Assembly (NCBI GenBank): GCA_036768485.1
Contig: JAVLUZ010000271.1
Location: 2,148,717-2,212,716, forward strand
DNA: 64,000 nt
Direction: 5' to 3'
Origin: Mermis nigrescens
Lineage: Eukaryota; Nematoda; Enoplea; Mermithida; Mermithidae
Both the position numbers and the translations under genes were made by a program. Every line of letters starts with the position of its first letter. Position 1 is the stretch's first letter. This document shows positions 12,701-23,061 of this stretch, piece by piece. Under the pieces are notes generated by a model. It did not search any database and was not told where the DNA came from. It saw only the letters and a list, made by a program, of their open reading frames with translations.

Positions 12701-15700
12701 TCGCGTCGCGGGATTATATGGCGTGACTTTTCAAAAAATAGCGCAATTTACGAAAATCGTGCGAATTGACGTATCGCTTGATCCATTCATACTTCTTGCG
12801 AAACTTCGCGCGATAATCCACAAAAATCGACGCATTGCGTGTTCCATTCATACTTGCTGCGATTTTCCGCAAATTAGGTTTTCCTGCGATGCAACGTGCA
12901 ATTTTTTCTGCGAATCTTGCAAAATATCGCACGATTTTTTCGCGCATTTTTCTTTGTCCTTTTCTCGACCTACCTCATTACAAATTCAACGCATTGTCCA
13001 TTTGATATGTGCAGTTCGAACATGCAGTCGATGTTTGCGCCATTTACATAATGGCCGACTAGGGCCGTAAATCGTCAAAATTGATATTTTAATCGGAACT
13101 GCATGTATGAAAAATCGCGAATTCGCGTCAATCCCCAATTTTGCGAATTCGCGTCCGTCGTCGATTTGTTGCTAAAAATAGTGACTTTTGACACTTTTCG
13201 CGCAAAAACACGCGATGAAGTATGAATTGGAACGCGAATTATCGCACGATGAAATTTCTGGATTGTGGGATTTATTCTGCGTTGCGATTTTCGCAGGAAG
13301 TATGAATTGAAAAATTGTGTCGCAGAAAATTCTGCGATTCGCGCGAAAGTATGAATTGAATTCGCGTGCAAATCTGATCCTGCGAGCTGTGATTTTCGCA
13401 AGTTCGGCGCGATGCTTGGAGTATGAATGAGGCTTAAGTTAGGATTTAATGGGGTCGTCCGTCACTTGACAAGTAGTACATCCATTTTTTATAGTAGAAA
13501 TCGTAAATATATTAAAATTTTAATAATTAATGCCTTTTTGTCTTCACTAATGCTTTGAAATTAATTTTTAAAGCGCAAAAATGATTTTGAAAAATATTGT
13601 TCATCAAAAGTTTCAGCTATTGATAGGTTCAAAATACTATAAAATATGTAGCGGTCCAAGGGTGCAAGTTAAGCAAGTAAAAGCTGCATTACACCGCACT
13701 GAAATTCAGTGCGCAAGAACTTTTCAGATTTAATGTTGCTATCTCACAGAATTTGTAAAAAAGTATTGTGCGAGTACAAAATATTGTGCAGGGTGACGCA
13801 AAAAACATCCATCACGTCTACATACATTATTAACTTTTGAACTCTTAACGCTACCTTTACGAATTCTTGCGCGCTACAAAATAATAATTGCGCTGCCGAT
13901 TTGTGAAGTTTCATTCGCTACTTTTCTTAGCTCATTCAAAACATAAAGTTTTCTGAAAGTCATTGTTTTGCAAAAAACACATATGTTGTGGGAGCACTAC
14001 GGAAATAACTTCATATAAAAAACCATCTGTTTTCATAAATTTTGCTTATTTTGCTACGTCTAACGTCATTTGATCCGATTTTAAGCAGAAGAACCATGGA
14101 ATATTAGTTTGATTCATTAGAAAAATTTAAGAGCATTTTGCGGGAAAATGAGTTTCGGTAAAACTGATTTTCTGACTTGAATGAGCAAGCCTACATAATG
14201 TATGAAACTTTGCAAACTTATAGAACAATAAAGCCTTTAGAGTATAGCGTGTCCAAAATTTTGCTGGCTAGGCTTCATCGACTGATAAAAAAAGGTTAAG
14301 TTTTGAGAATGTCATTTTTTTGCAAAATTATCGAACGGTTTTGACTGAAAACAATGAAAATGGAGATCATATACATATAGTTTTATTGCAAAATTGCTTT
14401 GTTTCAATCTATTCAAATCTTTTTGTCACGTTTTTTATTGTTTTGTCTCATTTCATATAGAACTTTACTGTAAATAAAAAACGATCCTTCCTTGTCGACC
14501 CTGACTAATGCAAAAATGTTAAGAAAAAAGACTTTCCGTAAAATTAATGTCTCGATTCAACTAATAATAATCATTTAACAAAACATTGCATACTCATAGC
14601 CAAATAAATTTTGTACAAAGTGCAAAAGATGCGAGGTCAGATCTGTTTTACGACGGAAGTTATTGATACAAGTACGATGGATATTTTTTGCGCCACATTG
14701 TTTATCAGTAATCAGCTTAAATAACTGGGATTGCTTCATCTTATAAACTCGTTTACCTTATAATTATAGATTCCATCCAAAGACGGACAAAACCCAAAAA
14801 CTTTCCAAAACCTTCATAGACATATGCGTAATCACCACCACTCTTCGTGATCAATGTTCCTAATTCGGCATAACAATAGGCGCCTAGAGCGGAAAAAACT
14901 CCGCTAGCCATCCAGATTACCAATGATAAGCCTACGCTTCCTGCATCTAAATGAGGACATAATCATTATTATAGGCGCATGAAGTGAACCATTCAAGGGG
15001 TTTAATCCCCGAATTTATGAATAGCTGGGTTTTCAATCAAAATTTCTTCAACGTTTATAGCACACCTTCACGAATTCAAAAAGATAAATATTGGAGATTA
15101 AAAAAAATTTTATGCGTCAAGTCCGGGTGGCTCCTTCTAAGGCCGAGCGTAAAATTAAGTCAACGCTTGTCCAGCTATTTTTCTGCGCTCAAAGATATCG
15201 CATTTCTACACCCAAAATGACCAAACACCGATTTTCATGCATCTTAAGCGATTGGGATTTCTTTGACTTCAAAATATACATGTCAATCCAACAACTTTGA
15301 AGATGCTAAGTGGCCATTTTTCTACACTCAAGAAAATATAAAGTTCATTTTTTCAGACCAAAAGGACTATACGGCAATTCTTTATCTCACTCCACAACTA
15401 ATACTTTTGTGAGTTCAGAAGAAGTCACACTCATACATGCACAGCATGCAAATTCTGGGGGTCAGATGGGACCAAATCGCCAAAAATAGCACTAAAAATT
15501 CAATTATTGGGGTTTATCGATTTTTAGGGATCTAGCGGATTCTGGGGGTGTAAACCCCCAGACCCCCACGCTTGTGTGTGGTCACACTATCCCTACTCCT
15601 GCTTAAGGTCTTAATGAATGAGAGTTAATTTCACGGTTAATATTTATTAGATAAAACAAAAAATATTGCCGCAAGATAAACGAAGGATATTAGTTTCAGA

Positions 15701-16355
15701 AATGGAGATATAAAATCGCTTTTATATTTCTTTTGATATTTTTGTTTCCGTTCTTTCTTTATAAAGAATGCAATCTCATTTGTATTTTTCAGATTCTTCT
15801 CCCATTTCGTTTTTATTTAATGCATAATATTTTTTATGCATCCCTCTGCTCTTATAGTTGATCCTCTATTTCATGTCACAACTTCTTTTGATATTTTATT
15901 TGTTTCCATGTTTTCTTTATAAAAAGTGCAATCTCATTCGTTTCTTTCCGATTCTTATCTCTTTTCGTTTTTACTTAATGCAACACGTTTTTTATACATC
16001 TCCCTGCTGTTAAATTTGATCTCCCTTTCATTGTGAAACTCCCTTAAATCTTTAAAAAGCGTATCCATAAGATACCCGCCTGTCTTTATGCTTATATTTT
16101 ATAAAATTATATGCATAAGATCTTCCAAAAAGATTATAAATAATGCAAATAAGAAAGCATATGGAACTCGAAAAATTAAATCTTACTTTCATGAACACCT
16201 CTTGTTGATACGAATATCCCGCTTCCAATAATACAGCCAACGCCCAACATGATGGCGTCAAAAAGAGTCAAACTAGCTTTAAGCCCGGCTTGTTCAGAAT
16301 CATCATTCTCACTATTGCCGTTTGACAGCTGCTTTTCTTTTTCTGATTTCGACAT
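730..16355 (-). CDS. SLC7-type amino-acid transporter light chain (LAT / y+LAT / b0,+AT-like), 10 coding exons
   Basis: Predicted plasma-membrane amino-acid exchanger of about 480 residues and 12 membrane segments, the usual LAT-family size. Exons (minus): 16355-16187, 14946-14757, 10851-10739, 10681-10547, 8955-8811, 6812-6585, 3315-3219, 2150-1992, 1568-1484, 822-730. All borders are GT/AG and the phases join without a break. Family motifs are visible: [13 protein letters not shown] in TM1, [21 protein letters not shown], the FFPCQSP loop whose Cys is where LAT light chains bond a heavy chain (SLC3), then [28 protein letters not shown] and [13 protein letters not shown]. The ATG at 16355 is chosen because upstream in-frame codons lack ATG. 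The last exon ends in phase 1, so a short terminal exon is missing. Substrate class cannot be told from sequence. Introns are filled with repeats. Confidence 0.93.
3549..4325. repeat. Interspersed element with three ~100-bp subrepeats, each with a GCGC palindrome
   Basis: Lies in the SLC7 intron between 3219 and 2150. It starts with a very G/C-rich run (GGGGCGGGGCC...) and ends near CCCTAAATAAAATCCTG. Inside, three units near 3711, 3813 and 3916 each carry a palindrome of the GGCGCTTCGCGCC type followed by ATTTATTGTTTA-like sequence, CTAGC(T/C)CACTCAAAAC and CTCAAATTTGAG. The spacing is about 102 bp. No coding capacity. Confidence 0.55.
4700..4840. repeat. Short low-complexity tract rich in GATATAAGATA
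   Basis: The words TATAAGATA, GATACC and ATAACATA recur irregularly over about 140 bp next to the satellite-like array. No gene is seen. Confidence 0.4.
4923..5930. repeat. Diverged tandem array, unit about 180 bp
   Basis: Related sentences recur at about 4923, 5095, 5280, 5453 and 5635 (GTTGGC(A/G)GA..AAA followed by an ACAC/TTTT-rich part and TTTACAC). CTCC(C/G)CATTGAGTGTAAA-type blocks at about 5178, 5540 and 5908 lie about 365 bp apart, i.e. two units. The array is strongly diverged and lies inside an SLC7 intron; short reading frames across it are chance. Confidence 0.55.
6100..6352 (-). other. Exon-like coding fragment, identity unknown
   Basis: Within the intron between SLC7 exons at 6585 and 3315, the minus strand shows an acceptor-like CTAG at about 6352 followed by an open stretch reading [19 protein letters not shown] second open stretch near 6200-6120 reads [20 protein letters not shown]. 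They look protein-like rather than random but fit no SLC7 part and I do not recognise the family. They may be a fragment of another gene or an old retrocopy. Confidence 0.3.
7255..8255. repeat. Local direct duplication (7255-7430 and 8103-8255)
   Basis: GCAAGAAAGGTTT, TCCATAAAATT, TTGCCTTTTT(A/G)GG, GCATGTCTT and ACCTCTCTCTTC followed by CGTTCCA(C/T)TGAATGATCC occur in the same order in both segments. The interval between them holds other repeats. No gene. Confidence 0.6.
7459..7800 (+). repeat. Interspersed repeat, uninterrupted copy (second copy at 48890-49490)
   Basis: From GCAAAATGGCTGCGAG to GGGCCTGACC this segment matches 48890-49490 in order: TTTTAGCTCATTTTTGGC, a CGGCGCTTTGCGCC palindrome, TTTGACTATA(C/T)TTTGTTCAATTT, TAGAAAGA(A/G)CGAGC, GTGTTTTTGACG. 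This copy lacks the MITE that splits the other and so shows the empty insertion site. Confidence 0.65.
9112..9260. repeat. G-rich dispersed repeat copy (AATTCTGGGGGTCT family)
   Basis: Contains GGGGGTCCGATGGGGCCAGATTTCC-like sequence, CAATTCTGGGGGTCTATCGATTTTT and GATTCTGGGGGTCCAGAC, shared with the copies at 15444-15590 and 1-90. Related tail sequence continues to about 9480. It is in an SLC7 intron and non-coding. Confidence 0.5.
9936..10296 (-). repeat. Interspersed repeat with TTTGTACATGTACAAAG-like blocks
   Basis: The reverse complement matches 47865-48330: GTACAAA, CTTTGTACATGTACAAAG-like blocks at both ends, GCATTTAGAA, a TAAAATACACTACCAA-like block, and CGGGACCGTC. The two copies are in opposite orientation. 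This copy lacks the two GCGC palindromes seen in the other. Confidence 0.55.
11057..11200. repeat. G-rich dispersed repeat copy, degenerate
   Basis: AAATTCTGGGGGATCCGAATGGGG, CAATTTTGGGGGTCTACG and GATTCTCGGGA place this in the same family as 9112-9260 and 15444-15590. Non-coding, in an SLC7 intron. Confidence 0.45.
11333..11551. repeat. Minisatellite, unit about 17 bp (TCCCAACACTGCCACCG)
   Basis: About a dozen imperfect copies of TCCCAACACTGCCACCG with small length changes (insertions of CGAG, TAAG, ACGAG). Reading frames on both strands are artefacts of the repeat (Ser-Gln-His-Cys-rich or Trp-Cys-rich). Confidence 0.9.
12670..13437. repeat. Foldback element with nested inverted copies of ATTCATACTT
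   Basis: The left end AAGGCTCATTCATACTTC and the right end GAGTATGAATGAGGCTTAA are inverted repeats. ATTCATACTT recurs in the left half (about 12683, 12786, 12848) and AGTATGAATT or its variants in the right half (about 13218, 13299, 13348, 13418), with GCG-rich hairpin-forming sequence between. Long apparent frames here are by-products of the palindrome. No transposase. Confidence 0.7.
13789..14700. mobile_element. Non-autonomous DNA transposon, ~25-bp terminal inverted repeats
   Basis: The left end CAGGGTGACGCAAAAAACAT and the reverse complement of the right end CAATGTGGCGCAAAAAATAT match at most positions over about 25 bases. The interior (about 860 bp) has no coding region. I could not fix a target duplication, so the superfamily stays open. 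It lies in an SLC7 intron. Confidence 0.6.
15444..15590. repeat. G-rich dispersed repeat copy (AATTCTGGGGGTCT family)
   Basis: AAATTCTGGGGGTCAGATGGG, AATTATTGGGGTTTATCGATTT and GATTCTGGGGGTGTAAACCC, ending CCCCCACGCTTGTGTG. Same family as 9112-9260. In the first SLC7 intron. Confidence 0.55.
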
Positions 16356-16825
16356 GATTCGCTGCGGTTGTGCAGAATACAAGTACCAACGCAGTATAAA
16401 AAATCTGTTGATACTTTGCTATAAGAGAAGTTTAGCTGAATTTGCGGTAATATCTTTTCGTCAGATCATAAGCACACCTACATTCAATATAAAGCATTAA
16501 AAGCGAATAGAAAACGATGGAATGAGCTAAAGTAACGGAGTAACAATCAAAAATCTTTTTTTGTTAAAAAGTCGGGCCCAGAATCACGAGCGGTTTTAAC
16601 AAGTTTTTATAAAGAAATAAACGGAGCCCGACCTCAAGCGATTTGATCACTAGAATAAGCATCGACTTCAAGCCGAATAAAATATTTTAGGCGTTGTCAT
16701 TGTAGGCCGACTAAATCCAGGTTTAGTTTCCGAGGTTTTATAAGCTTGCTTTCAAAATAACATCATAATTGGGCATAGATACCAACCGGAATTTACGTCT
16801 GAATGCAGAAAGGCGAGGCTATAAA

Positions 16826-17090
16826 TGCACAGCATGGCCTATCTGGTAGCCGGTCTGGGGGTCAAAAACAAAGTTTTTTGGGCAAGACCCCAAAAACATG
16901 TTTAAATGCTAAAATAGCGTACGTTATTCCACAGTTTCTGGTTAATTTGAAGCACTTTTGCAGTGAATTTTCAATTTTCATTCCTTTTTTTGACCTTCAT
17001 TTTGCTTTATTTTCCCCAGAAAATTTTCCATTTTTGGAAGGTATAGACCCCCAACCCTCCCTCTTGCACGTGCATGCCTGGGCGTGACTA
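16826..17090. repeat. MITE-like repeat, G-rich ends
   Basis: Begins ATGCACAGCATGGCC, contains GGTCTGGGGGTCAAAAAC and GGTATAGACCCCCAACC, and ends GTGCATGCCTGGGCGTG. Flanks GGCTATAA and GACTATAA may be an imperfect 8-bp target duplication. The interior shares AGCACTTTTGCA and TTTCAATTTTCA-like text with 19100-19300. No protein. Confidence 0.45.
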
Positions 17091-18293
17091 TAATTTATCA
17101 TTTAGAGGCCTATACCATACGGGTCCGTGTGCGAATAAATCAAGCAAAATAATTTGGAAGAGGAATATAATCATTTTTTTATAACGTTTAGCTTTGCCTG
17201 GAACCCATGCATCCAGATAAATTAATTCAAGAAACTAAGCACTTCAACATAGAATCACGGCATCTTCCTATCTAGAATAGACACATAGAAGTGCAAGAAG
17301 GTGGATGATTCAATTGAATTGGTGTTATGAAAAATATAACATGTATTAATTGCACATGTGCACGTCCGATGAACCATTTCGGTCATTGCAATAACAGTGT
17401 AAGCGAATAGAAGCAGTTCAATACGAGCGTATATTGTGCGATAAACCACCTGAACAAATAGATAAATAACGGCTAGGCGAGCGGACAGAAAAGGACAAGA
17501 ACATGAGCGTGACACAAAATGATACGAGAAATGCCGTTTTGAGCAGGCGCGCTTCATAGCATGCTTACGAGTTTCCAAAATTTTCAAGAAAATTTAAAAT
17601 ATCCAGGCGACGGAATGTTCAAAAATCTGTACGATCGCGTAGATACATGAGTAACGAGTTTAGTTGAGGCTAAACGAGACATACCCGTAATTTTGAAAAA
17701 GTATGGTAAAAGAAAATTTAATGGAAGTTTTTCGGCTAATTTCAAAATAATTTTAAATGCGGTCTACAGCTCATTTAAACATTAATCATTTTAATATAAT
17801 TATTAATAATTTTCTTGCTTATTTATCCGCTACTTACAGATTTTAGCAGTGGGCTGACGATTCTTTTCCCGGCGCTAGATATTCATCTCACTCCGTGTGT
17901 GTCGAAGCACAAATAAATTCCGCGTGTTATTATTTGCTTCTCCAAAAAAAAGAATGGAATGGAATTAGGAACGAGGTGCGAGACGCAAATGTAGATAATG
18001 GAACCGCACAACATCCTCAATGATCTAATGCAGTAATACGGCAGCAAATCGTTCAATATGTAGGCGCACAGAGATGACGAAATCTAAGTTGCTGATGCAA
18101 TCCTTCACGCACTTGCATAATAACAATGCCGAAAAAATTCAACTCAAACGTATAAATAACGCTATTTTGTTGTCGACGTTCGCATGTATTGCGCTCATAT
18201 AGAGAAATTCTAAAAATATCACGCTCTGTGCGCAATCTTCTTCGTAGCTCACTACAGGCTATCGATTTTTCACTTGCACTTTGACTTGTACTA

Positions 18294-18455
18294 GTCTGTT
18301 TCACACAAGTTTGAGCATAAATTTTAAAAACTATGTCTGACAACAAGCCGACAGATTGCGATTATAGCATTAATTTGACATATAATTATCGTAATCCGTC
18401 GGCTTACTTTCGAAAAAATTCTTAAAATTTATGCCCAAACTTATGTGAAACAGAC
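18294..18455. mobile_element. Mariner-like MITE with ~70-bp terminal inverted repeats
   Basis: The ends GTCTGTTTCACACAAGTTTG and CAAACTTATGTGAAACAGAC are inverted repeats that extend through ATAAATTTTAA and a second block around CCGACAGATTGCGATTA / TAATCGTAATCTGTCGGC-like sequence. It is flanked by TA on both sides (18292-18293 and 18456-18457), as expected for Tc1/mariner-type insertion. Related copies: 19694-19842, 51027-51190, 56390-56511. Confidence 0.7.
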
Positions 18456-18459
18456 TATA

Positions 18460-18853
18460 GCTGCAGACGATTAGTTTCGGTTTTGACGCTAGCTCAACAA
18501 TGAGACTGTAGGTTCCATTTAAGCCTACGACCAACAATTTCAAAATTTTCCAACTTACCTCCCTAGGTGGTTTTTTTCCTTTTGAAAGTTTATCATCGAG
18601 CACTAATCCATCGGCATCAAAAAATCGCGAAAAACAAAAAAATTTCAAAAATTAAATTCTAGGTGCCATTTCGGTTTTTGGGGGTATTCGGCCTTCTGTG
18701 GGGTGCACATCCCCAAACCCTTCCTCCCACGCCCACGTATGCTGACTTCTTACTCAGGCCGAGCTGAATAAAAGGCTGGAAATGCGCAATCCTCGCTAAC
18801 TCGTCTTAGCATTGTTTATCATAAGATAAAAGAATATAAGATCCAGTGAGGCA
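18460..18853 (+). repeat. Segmental duplication, copy A (carries an internally deleted hAT-like MITE)
   Basis: Matches 20181-20655 from CTGCAGACGATTAGTTTCGG through GATCCAGTGAGGCA, including unique sequence on both sides of a MITE (MITE here about 18562-18741, flanks CTTACCTC/CTGACTTC). The MITE lacks about 75 bp of the left part present in copy B. Confidence 0.75.
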
Positions 18854-19425
18854 CGGAGGGCAGTGGTGGATCCAGGATTTTCTGACCGGGGGGGGGCGGA
18901 AATCAAAATTTTCTTAAAAGTGTCAAACTTTGTCCAAAGATTCGCATATTATGCTTAAATTGCCGGGTTTTTTTGCTGCCTTTTTATAGGTCATATAAAG
19001 CGTGTGGAATACGCGTTAGCGTTAACCATAGGCGCTGATAAAACAGCCTTCTTCCTCTGCTGTAAAAGAGTAGTTCCTATGAAAAGCATTACGGTGTAAG
19101 TTGGGCCTCTATAAATGAGCTTTTTGGACCAAAATGACCTCAAAAACTGGTATAAGCGATAAAATAGCGCTAAAACTACGTTAAGTCACACTTTGTGGTC
19201 AATTTGAAGTACTTTCGAATAAAACTTTCAATTTTCAATTTTCATCCCTTTTTTCCTTGTTTTGCTTCATTTTCCCGGGAAACTCCCATTTTTTAATTCT
19301 TGTGGATCTAGACCCTCAAACCTCAGCGCGCGGGTTTGTTGGGGGTCTAGACCATACGTGTTTAGGGTAAAGGGATTTTGACCCTACATATATGCACAGT
19401 AAGGCCGATCTGGAGGTGGGGGCAC

Positions 19426-19640
19426 AGACAGCACCAAAATTCTGGGGGTGAAGGTCAAAAATGGTCTTAAAAATGGTGGTATGGCGAAAAACACCATTTT
19501 TCAACGTTTTTCATCGAGCACTATCCATTGGCATCAAAAACTTGCGAAAAAAACGAAAAAAATCTTCAAAAATTGAATTCTGGGAGGGTATTTTGGTTTC
19601 TGAGGGGGGTGTTCGGCCTTCTGGGGGATGCATACCCCTA
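19426..19640 (+). mobile_element. hAT-like MITE (CATAGGTGGGC family), ends degenerate
   Basis: Contains the family core: CAGCACCAAAATTCTGGGGG, AAATGGTGGTATGGCGAAAA, TCATCGAGCACTATCCATTG, AATTGAATTCTGGGAGGG and TGCATACCCC. The right terminal repeat is missing and no target duplication is visible. Confidence 0.65.
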
Positions 19641-19693
19641 ACTTTAAAAATAATGTTTTTCATAAACGTAGATAACTAATACGGTAGACACCT

Positions 19694-19842
19694 ATAGTCC
19701 GTTTCGCATAAGTTTGGGCATAAATTTTATGAATTTTTATCGACAGTAAGCCGACAGATTACGATAATGTGAATACTTAAAGTCAATGCTGTCGGTCATA
19801 GTTGTTAAAAAATATGCACAAACTCGTGTGAAACTGACCGTA
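19694..19842. mobile_element. Mariner-like MITE, diverged copy
   Basis: TAGTCCGTTTCGCATAAGTTTGGGCATAAATTTT at the left and an inverted, diverged end (ACTCGTGTGAAACTGACCGTA) at the right, with CCGACAGATTACGATAA in the middle. Same family as 18294-18455. Confidence 0.55.
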
Positions 19843-20180
19843 ATAAGTTTTTTAGTGTCGTTTTGTTAGATTAGCGCTTCAAATGTCATTTTGATTAAAG
19901 AAATAGTAAAGTGGAGCTGCTAAAGTAAAGTTTCACCCCGACAAAATTCAGTTTTTGAAATTACTTTTAGTGTTTTTGAGCATTTATCTTTTGTATTGCC
20001 TGATTCAGGACCTTTGAACAACCTCTTTCGTCACTAGTGCATGGAGTGTAAAAGAATCAATTGTCGTTAAGAAATTTCGTGTTAGACACTTTGTAATTGT
20101 GCCAAGCTTTTGATTGAATAGCCACAGAAGGAGAAAGAGTTAAAATAAAAATATGAATTTTTCAGAAATGCCTGAAATTA

Positions 20181-20655
20181 GCTGCAGACAATAATTAGTT
20201 TCGGTTTTGACGCTGGCTCAACAATAAGACTGTAGGTTCCATTTAAGATCACGACGACCGAAAATTTCAATATTTTCCAACTCACCTCCATAAGTGGGCA
20301 GCACCAAAATTCTGGGGTGTGGGTGGGGTGCAAAATTTTTAAAGGTCAAAAATGTTCCTAAAAAAGGTGGTAAAGCAAAAAACGCCGCTTTTCAACATTT
20401 CTCATCGAGCACTATCCATTGGAATCAAAAAATTGTGAAAAAACAAAAAAATTTCAAATATTGAATTCTAGGAGTGTTTCGGTTTTTGGGGATGTCCGGC
20501 CTTCTGTGGGTGCATAACCCCTGAACCCCCACGCCCATTTGTGCTGACCTCTCACTCACGCCGAGCTGAATAATTGGCTGGAAATGCGCAATCCTCGCTA
20601 ACTTGTCCTAGCATTTTTTATCATACGATAAAAGAATAAAAGATCCAGTGAGGCA
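20181..20655 (+). repeat. Segmental duplication, copy B
   Basis: Second copy of the block at 18460-18853. It starts GCTGCAGACAATAATTAG and ends GATCCAGTGAGGCA, and holds a full-length MITE at 20289-20543. Confidence 0.75.
20289..20543 (+). mobile_element. hAT-like MITE with 8-bp target duplication (CTCACCTC/CTGACCTC)
   Basis: Starts CATAAGTGGGCAGCACC and ends ACGCCCATTTGTG. Flanks 20281-20288 and 20544-20551 agree at 7 of 8 bases. It sits inside segmental duplication copy B, so it inserted before that duplication. No coding capacity. Confidence 0.75.
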
Positions 20656-21202
20656 AAAGTCTGAGTTGCATCACGTGTCGACTTAAGTTTTTAGTCACGT
20701 GTTTTTTATTTTTTGCATTTATCTCTTTAATCACGTGTTGACATACCCCCGTTTCTAGCACTTTTTCTCAAAGTATCGAAAATTTGTGCCGTGTGAGCGT
20801 CAAGCAGCAAATCCTGATTCAAATCTGTAAGCTTTTATATTCATAGATTTCTAATTATAGATTCGTGTAACTTCTTTTTTATTTCTATATTGATGTGATA
20901 ACGATTGACAAAGCGCCCATGTATGTAGTTTTGTGCTTTAAAATCCTCCGTTAACAATCATGTTTTTGCAGTCGAAGGGTACCATTATAGGAAAAACTCC
21001 TAGTCTATATTAAGCTACACCTTCTTTGCACTCTTTAATAGTTATTACTTTCATTTAATGTAATTTCTATGCTCTTTCTAAATATGTATGTTACTTTTAT
21101 GAAAATTATTTTTGAAAGTGATACAACTAAAAATTATTAAAATGCATAAGAATAGGCATCTGGTGAAAGTCCATGGAAAAATAAGGATAAGTAGGTTTCT
21201 GT

Positions 21203-21262
21203 CACAGGGATAAGGAAGATCACACAGGGATAAGGAAGATCACACAGGGATAAGGAAGATCA
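21203..21262. repeat. Tandem repeat, three 20-bp units
   Basis: CACAGGGATAAGGAAGATCA is repeated three times without change. No gene association is seen. Confidence 0.9.
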
Positions 21263-21452
21263 GAAAAAATGCCAACAAAGGGATTTACTATGACTCATCC
21301 CTAGGACACGGTAAACGGAGGGTTAATTGAAATAGTCAAATGTGTCGCATACTTTTGCACGAGATCTTTCCCTTACCTATTCTCTTCAATTCAAATCATT
21401 TTCCAAATAATTTGGTTAATGGTATTTATATTTACTGTAAGGTAATTGCGAG

Positions 21453-21676
21453 CATAGGTGGGCAGCACCGAAATTCTGGGGGATGCAAGATTTTTCAAAG
21501 CTCAAAAAATGGCCTTAAAAATGGTGGTATGGCAAAAAACCACCATTTTTCAACGTTTCTCATCGATCACAAAAAATTGTGAACAAAAAACAAAAAAAAA
21601 TTCCAAAAATTGAATTCTGGGAGGGGGTATTTTGGTTTCTGGGGGTGCTCACCCCCAACCCCCACGTCCAGGTATG
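21453..21676 (+). mobile_element. hAT-like MITE with 8-bp target duplication (ATTGCGAG/GTTGCGAG)
   Basis: Starts CATAGGTGGGCAGCACCG and ends CACGTCCAGGTATG. The flanks agree at 7 of 8 bases. The family core is present: GGTGGTATGGC, CAACGTTTCTCATCGA, GAATTCTGGG, TTTTGGTTTCTGGGGG. Confidence 0.85.
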
Positions 21677-22603
21677 GTTGCGAGTATGCAATCTTAATTT
21701 CGACTTACATCAATGCTCTTGAGCTATTTATTGCGAGATTCACCATATTTCTGTCCAATTATTTTTGACAAAAAGTAATGTCAAAAGACATTAGCCAAAT
21801 GCTTTGAAACAAAGCGGAGCTAGAGGAAAAATACAAATATATAAATACCTAACATAAAATATGTGATCTACGCTAAAATGAGTAATTCTAAGGATTTCAA
21901 ACAGTGGACTATGAAATTAGCAGGCAAATCATAAATGATTTATCTATCTGTGAAAACGTCGATTAAAAAGTCCAAGATAATTATATTTTGTAACAACGCT
22001 TTCCCATTTCATCGCGAAAAGTTCAAAATTTCCCAAAAGTCATGCAAAAATATTATTTTTTTATCTGTATTTTCCTGAACTTCTCGCCCTGCCGTTGTTT
22101 AGATGCATTATCTGATGCTAACATTAGCTAAAAAGCCAATAGCTAACTAAAATTGATCATATTCGGGCTCATTCATGAAACGAGCTGCATCGTCGTAGCA
22201 TGCTTTCATTCGACTCACAATTTCATGACGTCTCAAATCTGATTCGCTTTCACTGGCTTTTGCCACGAGGCGCGAAAGAAAATCCGTCATCAGGAGATTA
22301 ATTAGACTGGAAACCGCGAAGGTGTGTTGGAAAACTTTCCATACTCGGTCAAACGTAACACTTTTGTCAAGCATCCCGCCGGCTTTCAACATAAACCTGA
22401 AAACATAGCGAACAAGTTTTCATGAGATAGAAGTTCAGATAAAAGTTAGCTTGCAATTCAAGATCAAAGCACGATAAAACCACATTTCTTTCAATAGTTT
22501 TGGTAGTACATACATACGCTACTAAAAAGTGTGCCGCCATTACACCAAATATTAATTTCTCGCGCACTAAAAGTGTTAATCAGTATGCTTTCTGAGTTCT
22601 TAA

Positions 22604-22608
<5 letters not shown>

Positions 22609-22690
<82 letters not shown>

Positions 22691-22709
22691 TATTATTATT
22701 ATTATTATT
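22609..22709. repeat. (ATT)n microsatellite, about 100 bp
   Basis: More than 30 ATT units with one interruption (ACT), in the intron between the kinase exon and the last exon of the CHK gene. The poly-Leu frame is an artefact. Confidence 0.95.
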
Positions 22710-23061
22710 GGTATTTTTATTTTTGTTTTTTGTGCAGTAATAAATGTTAATTGATTATAACAATTACCTGTCGTAATAACGTTTTATTATATTTTTTCTT
22801 GCTCTCGTCTTAATGTGTGATTCACGCAAATTGAAGTCAATCGCGCTAGATCGCTCAAACCACAACCGGCAAAGCTTAATTGCCAATCTATAAAAGCTGC
22901 CACTTCGTCAGTAATTTGACCATTTTTGTCCTTTTTGAACAAAATGTTGTTCATCCATGTATCTCCGTGCTGTAATACATCGGGTATAACTCTGCGATAT
23001 TTTTCCCGGTTGTTCAGGAGACGTTCAACATCAATTTCCTGCGTAATCAGAGGGGTCCGAT

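Larger units (their letters stand above)
16356..22146. other. Intergenic region between the SLC7 and CHK genes
   Basis: No gene is supported here. It holds the SLC7 5' side, dispersed repeats, a segmental duplication and MITEs, listed separately. The stretches 17100-18290, 18860-19420 and 20660-21440 show nothing beyond repeat fragments and AT-rich sequence. Confidence 0.6.

Noticed and set aside
12519..13401. 183-, 108- and 77-codon frames on both strands
   Set aside because: They fall in the foldback element made of inverted repeats; the symmetry keeps frames open on both strands.
16355..16382. Upstream start of the SLC7 protein at 16382
   Set aside because: The codon there is TTG; the first in-frame ATG is at 16355, directly before MSKSEKEKQ.
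21203..21262. CRISPR-like spaced repeats
   Set aside because: The three 20-bp units are directly adjacent without spacers, and the genome is eukaryotic.
22531..22740. Poly-leucine frame
   Set aside because: It is the translation of the (ATT)n microsatellite.
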